A DNA stretch of 43,252 bases from Rhizobium sophorae (GTDB taxonomy: Bacteria > Pseudomonadota > Alphaproteobacteria > Rhizobiales > Rhizobiaceae), in assembly GCF_013087515.1 (NCBI RefSeq), contig NZ_JABFCN010000064.1, positions 1 to 43,252 of the forward strand. The letters are read 5' to 3'. Below, piece after piece: positions 39,274 to 43,252 of the stretch. The position numbers and the translations under genes are program-made. Every line of letters starts with the position of its first letter. Position 1 is the stretch's first letter. The notes beneath the pieces are model-generated. The model was not told the DNA's origin. It ran no database searches and saw only the letters and a program-made list of their open reading frames with translations.

Positions 39274-42200
39274 ATGAGTTATTCTGCATTTTTTCTCGCC
39301 ACGCACTGGGGACGCGCACACGGCGGTATCAACGTCTTCAATCAGGACCTTGCCAAGGCGGTAGCCGCGGAGCTGGGCTCGACCGGGTTGTGCCACTGTC
39401 TCGTGATGGGGCCGAGGGCAAGCTCGGTCGAGGATCAGGTTATTGTCGAAACAGGAGAGGAACTCGGGTGCCCGGAGGCCATCGCGAACCGTATCCACGC
39501 GGCACTTGCGGCTTCTAATAACTTACAGAACGACGTCATTGTAGTCGGACATGACGTGCATACAGGTTTCCTGGCAATCGATACCGTTGGCTATCTGAGG
39601 GGGCTTAAGCTTCCGACGGTCCGATCTGCTGTAATCAAGCATATGCATTACAAGCAGTACGACCTACAGAAAGGGCTTTCCCTCGAAGAGCGAGGGGAGA
39701 AGGAAGCTCGGCAGACTGAATTGGCTGATCGTGCGGACCTCGTCCTGGCGGTTGGGCCACTTCTCGCTGAGAGCTCTTATGGCGCAACTGGCAAAAAGCG
39801 CGTAAGCATGCTCATCCCCGGTGTGCCGCCGTTAGAGCCCGCCATGGAAAATAACGAACCGGCTTGGCAGATCTTTATGAGCGGCCGTCTCGGCCAGCAG
39901 GACGACCGGGTTAAGAACGCGCAGCTAGCAATTTCTGCGGTTGCCATTGCTTATCGAAAGGCGAAAGAGGTCCATCAGGGCAGGGATAGCCGTTTTCTAA
40001 ATCGAGGTTGCTTGACGTTGTTCGGAGCTGGTCCCGAAGCAGCCGAGCCGGCAAACCTCTCTGAGTATGGCGAGCACATCTCACTCGATCCGGTTTCGTA
40101 CACAGCTGATGCGGGACGTCTATTTAAGACACTCGCGAATTCTCATTTCGCCTTGATGCCATCTTGGCACGAGGGCTTTGGGCTTTCCGGTTGGGAAGCT
40201 CTCAGTCTCGGCGTACCACTGATCTGTTCCAGCCATTCCGGCCTCTTCCAGTTCTTGAAGGCCAACGTTTGGGGCGGAAATGTCGGTGTTAGCAGCGAGG
40301 GGGTGGTTGAAATTTCCCTCACGGGCGAAAAGGCCGTCGATGCTGAGACCATGAGCAAAGCTATCCTTGGCCTCACTGGGAACTATAGCCGACGCAAGCA
40401 TGGTGCCATGGAACTCGCATCGTTCTTGAGAGCGCACTATACATGGTCAGCCTGCGCGAAAGCATTCGCGAGCGCGTGCGATTGGCCACTTGCGACATCA
40501 GTCGCATGGCAGGAAAGACAGGCAGTCGCCAAGATCACCCTGCAGGATCCTGAAACTGAAGACGGGCTCATACGCCAAGCGGAGGAAATCGTCGCGAACG
40601 GCTTGGTCTATGCCGAGTGGGAGCGCGTTTGTACCGCCCTCAACATACTTAGTGCGCGAGGAAAGATCGAACACGGAGTAGTCGGGCTTGAAGCTCTTGC
40701 ATATCTCGACCAATTGTCGCTGACGCTTGATACAATGCTGGAAAGTCAACGGGGAGTGACCTTCTCCCTGCGCAGCTCGGGGGAACTGGATGTCATCTGG
40801 CGCTTCCTGGCGGCCGCGTCAAGCGTGTCGGGATCGATCAACGATTTTATCAATCTCGTAAGGCCTAATGTTTGGCGGCAGATTTGCAGCGATGGTTTCC
40901 TGCTACGGGAATTCTTTTTCTACCTCTGCAGATTTGACAACGACTTCCAGTCCCACGACTATGAGGTGACCACAAAAATCGAGGAGGTCATTCGACGGGG
41001 ACTGGCGGATGGCGATTTTCAGACACGGCTTGCCCGGTTGGGCCTTAAGCATTCAGTTTTGCTAGACGTGTTGAGACAGAGCGATTACTACAGCCAGTTG
41101 CCTAGGTTCGCCGCCGTAATAACTGCCTTTCAGGCTCAGCAGCTGGATTTTGCAGAAGTCGAACCTGAGCACTTTGCTACGTTCCTGTGGCTAGCAAGCG
41201 AAAGCGCCCTTCAAGGGATATACTCCCCTGACTTCACGCTGGACTTCATCAGGGAGGCGCTCGGAACCGGTTCAATTCCTAGACGTTGGCGAGGCGATAA
41301 GCGCTTCCCGGTGGCGGCAATGCTGAGTGCCCTGCCGGTCGACAAAGCGCTTCGCGTGCTTGGGGCATTCTCAACCGATGAAGACGAGACTATTCGCTGG
41401 GCGTGCGTCGATGTAGCGTTCTCGCGCTCGTTTCGCTCGCGTGTCGAGGCTACGTATAAGAGCCGACCGTTCATAGCCGGTACGAACCTGACAACGCGTC
41501 TGGGCGAAATTATTGACTCCGCTGTACGCTACGATGGATCTCATCCGTGGCTTCAGCGCGAGTTCATTAGGCTCTATCACGAGGAGGTTAAGCAAGGTTG
41601 GCGCGGCGGCTTCACGCCTTTCACTTTGAATGACTTTCCGAGGTCGCGTGAGCTGCTGGGCGCGAGTTTTTATCGGACGACGGACAAAGCTCGACCGAAG
41701 CTGCACCCGGAAGTCGAAGATGTTCGAAAAGCCGCAGCTGCAGATGTGAGGCGAATCTTGCTCGTGCTACCGCCGATCGAGATCGCAGGTAGCGCCGAAC
41801 GAAAAAATGCATCTCGCACCACCACGCCCCCGTTGGGCCTCGGTCTCATTGCGAGCGCGCTCAGTCGTGCCGGACATTTTGTCGAGATTGCCGACTGTCA
41901 TCGCTTTCCATCACTGACCAAAGAGTTAGCGGATCGAGCGGGCGAGTTCGATTGGGTAGGGTTCAATGTTGTTTTGAGCACCGTAAAGTCCACTCAGCAA
42001 ATCGTTGCCGACATCAAGGCTCGATCCCCCGATGTCATGATTGCCATAGGCGGACCGGCAGCAAATCTTGGCGTCTGGCAAACTTCGGTTTCAGGAGCAG
42101 GCCAAGCTGACTGGGATTTCATTGTCAGGGGAAATGCGGAGCAGAATTTCGTCGATCTGGTGGCTCTGACGGGTAGTGCAGGCGCGTGGCCGGAAATCGC

Positions 42201-43215
42201 CGACGTAATCGCAAATCCAAAGAATCAACGACTCTTAGACACCCACTGCGAGAAATGGCACTTTTATCCTAAAGCAATCGAGAACGCTTTGCCGGACGCC
42301 TGGGAACCGATTGCGATGCTCGACAGGCGCGTCTTCCGAGGTCCAGATGGCGCTTACGAGCCAGCGCCCACCCGCAAGAAGAATCGCACCTATAAAGAAG
42401 CGCACGTCGTCATGTCGCGAGGCTGCGAATGGAAGTGTACTTTTTGCACCGAACGCAGGAATCTAAGCGGGGGCGAAAGAAGGCGCTCCACCGGATCTGT
42501 ACTGAGTGAACTGATGGCGTTGGCACAAGAGCATCAAGACCTGCGTATCCAGTTCATCGACGACAATCTTCTGCCCCAGATCGCCGCTCGACCTCCTGAC
42601 AGTGAGCTTGCCGTGTTGCACGATCTCAAATGGGCAAAGGACTTCCTGGCGGGTCTTGTCGACGTTCGTGAAGGCGCGCCCTGCGGCTTTGGTTGGCGGG
42701 GCATCTTCCGCTTTGAGGATTTCATCGAATATGAGAAGCAGGTTCCCGACTTTATCGGCCAACTTGTTAGATCGGGCTGTAGCATGTTGGCCTTCGGGAT
42801 CGAACATGGCAATGAGACGCAGCGGAAAAAGCTGAAAGCAAACAAGACTTCGACGGCACTCAGTAATGACGACATATGTGCATTGATTCTACGCCTCAAA
42901 GCCGCAGGAATTAAGACTAAAGGGTACTTCATCCTCGGTGGGCAACATGACAGCGCCGAGAGCGCCAACGAAACAATTGCGTTCGCTCTGCGGTCAGGTG
43001 TCAGCCTCGCTTATTTTGCGATCTACAAGGATTTTGTTGACGCGGCTTCGAAGCTCCGAAGCAGTCCCTTGACTGATCGTAGAGAAGTGGAAGCCTACCT
43101 CAGCTACAAGCAGCTCTCGCAAGATCTCGATGGTATTTTCTTACCTGCTGAGAACTCCCGCGACCCATCTCCTGCTGAAATGTCCGACAGCAGTGACCTT
43201 GCCCCGTTGAAATAA
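39274..43215 (+). CDS. Glycosyltransferase - B12-binding - radical SAM fusion protein, 1313 aa
   Basis: One uninterrupted frame joins three parts. Residues 1-410 are a GT-B glycosyltransferase of GT4 type: an N-terminal GGIN loop (17-20), GHDVHTG, the strand FMSGRLGQQDDRVKN, and the donor-binding E-x7-E motif HEGFGLSGWEA (Glu300, Glu308). Residues 410-820 are helical with no known motif. From residue 826 (RRILLVLPPIEI, TPPLGLGLIASAL, VMIAIGGPAAN) is a B12-binding-like Rossmann domain. The radical SAM core follows, with its iron-sulfur motif CEWKCTFC (Cys1051, Cys1055, Cys1058). The C-terminal 70 residues are polar. No membrane segment or signal peptide is present. Substrates and partners are unknown. 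The ribosome site before ATG 39274 is weak. Confidence 0.85.
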   Translation: MSYSAFFLATHWGRAHGGINVFNQDLAKAVAAELGSTGLCHCLVMGPRASSVEDQVIVETGEELGCPEAIANRIHAALAASNNLQNDVIVVGHDVHTGFLAIDTVGYLRGLKLPTVRSAVIKHMHYKQYDLQKGLSLEERGEKEARQTELADRADLVLAVGPLLAESSYGATGKKRVSMLIPGVPPLEPAMENNEPAWQIFMSGRLGQQDDRVKNAQLAISAVAIAYRKAKEVHQGRDSRFLNRGCLTLFGAGPEAAEPANLSEYGEHISLDPVSYTADAGRLFKTLANSHFALMPSWHEGFGLSGWEALSLGVPLICSSHSGLFQFLKANVWGGNVGVSSEGVVEISLTGEKAVDAETMSKAILGLTGNYSRRKHGAMELASFLRAHYTWSACAKAFASACDWPLATSVAWQERQAVAKITLQDPETEDGLIRQAEEIVANGLVYAEWERVCTALNILSARGKIEHGVVGLEALAYLDQLSLTLDTMLESQRGVTFSLRSSGELDVIWRFLAAASSVSGSINDFINLVRPNVWRQICSDGFLLREFFFYLCRFDNDFQSHDYEVTTKIEEVIRRGLADGDFQTRLARLGLKHSVLLDVLRQSDYYSQLPRFAAVITAFQAQQLDFAEVEPEHFATFLWLASESALQGIYSPDFTLDFIREALGTGSIPRRWRGDKRFPVAAMLSALPVDKALRVLGAFSTDEDETIRWACVDVAFSRSFRSRVEATYKSRPFIAGTNLTTRLGEIIDSAVRYDGSHPWLQREFIRLYHEEVKQGWRGGFTPFTLNDFPRSRELLGASFYRTTDKARPKLHPEVEDVRKAAAADVRRILLVLPPIEIAGSAERKNASRTTTPPLGLGLIASALSRAGHFVEIADCHRFPSLTKELADRAGEFDWVGFNVVLSTVKSTQQIVADIKARSPDVMIAIGGPAANLGVWQTSVSGAGQADWDFIVRGNAEQNFVDLVALTGSAGAWPEIADVIANPKNQRLLDTHCEKWHFYPKAIENALPDAWEPIAMLDRRVFRGPDGAYEPAPTRKKNRTYKEAHVVMSRGCEWKCTFCTERRNLSGGERRRSTGSVLSELMALAQEHQDLRIQFIDDNLLPQIAARPPDSELAVLHDLKWAKDFLAGLVDVREGAPCGFGWRGIFRFEDFIEYEKQVPDFIGQLVRSGCSMLAFGIEHGNETQRKKLKANKTSTALSNDDICALILRLKAAGIKTKGYFILGGQHDSAESANETIAFALRSGVSLAYFAIYKDFVDAASKLRSSPLTDRREVEAYLSYKQLSQDLDGIFLPAENSRDPSPAEMSDSSDLAPLK

Positions 43216-43252
43216 TCCATTTTGAAGTAAGCTCTGGCCCATTGAGAGGACC

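Noticed and set aside
1..43252. CRISPR arrays, tRNA and rRNA genes
   Set aside because: No regularly spaced direct repeats, no cloverleaf with anticodon arm and CCA-type acceptor, and no rRNA-like sequence were seen.

Overview
The window is a piece of a large, self-transmissible repABC plasmid from a Rhizobiales bacterium (Rhizobium, Agrobacterium or Sinorhizobium type). The evidence is a complete repABC replicon and a full Ti/pRL1JI-style conjugation system: traCDG, traAFBH, and traI followed by trbBCDEJKLFGHI. It also has TraR/TraM-type quorum control, an RSF1010-like oriT between traC and traA, and rhizobial accessory families such as RHE_PE00001.

Layout. At 1-2.9 kb lie small plus-strand genes with long folded leaders, a WGR protein and a secreted or anchored thermonuclease. 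At 3.1-11.5 kb is the DNA-processing half of conjugation: traG, traD and traC leftward, the oriT, and traA, traF, traB and traH rightward. At 11.5-12.9 kb are a DUF433/DUF5615 toxin-antitoxin pair, whose toxin is frameshifted, and an XRE regulator. At 13.0-14.9 kb is the regulatory block: traM, traR and a second LuxR-type gene resembling bisR. From 15.1 to 25.2 kb the mating-pair formation operon trb reads leftward behind traI. repABC (25.6-29.3 kb) is divergent from traI, and the shared intergenic region carries LuxR-type boxes. A decayed IS481-family element sits between repC and a perfect 28-bp palindrome. From 30.6 kb to the end is an accessory region. It holds two proteins with restriction-endonuclease-like motifs, a tyrosine recombinase beside a 33-bp inverted repeat, a broken RHE_PE00001 gene, a HEPN-like protein, and a 1313-residue protein that joins a glycosyltransferase to a B12-binding radical-SAM module.

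How it works together. TraI should make an acyl-homoserine lactone (AHL) that TraR senses and TraM antagonises. One 15-bp box is identical, in opposite orientation, between traC/traA and between traI/repA, so DNA processing, mating-pair formation and copy number are probably switched on together. The extra LuxR gene just upstream of traR suggests the two-step relay known from pRL1JI. The oriT geometry predicts that the minus strand enters the recipient first, running from traC toward position 1. The three small plus-strand genes would then be in the leading region and would use the incoming strand as template.

The least explained pieces are the glycosyltransferase/radical-SAM fusion, the pair of divergent nuclease-like genes, and the folded repeated leaders at the left end. 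All assignments rest on reading the sequence and remembered family features; no database search was run.
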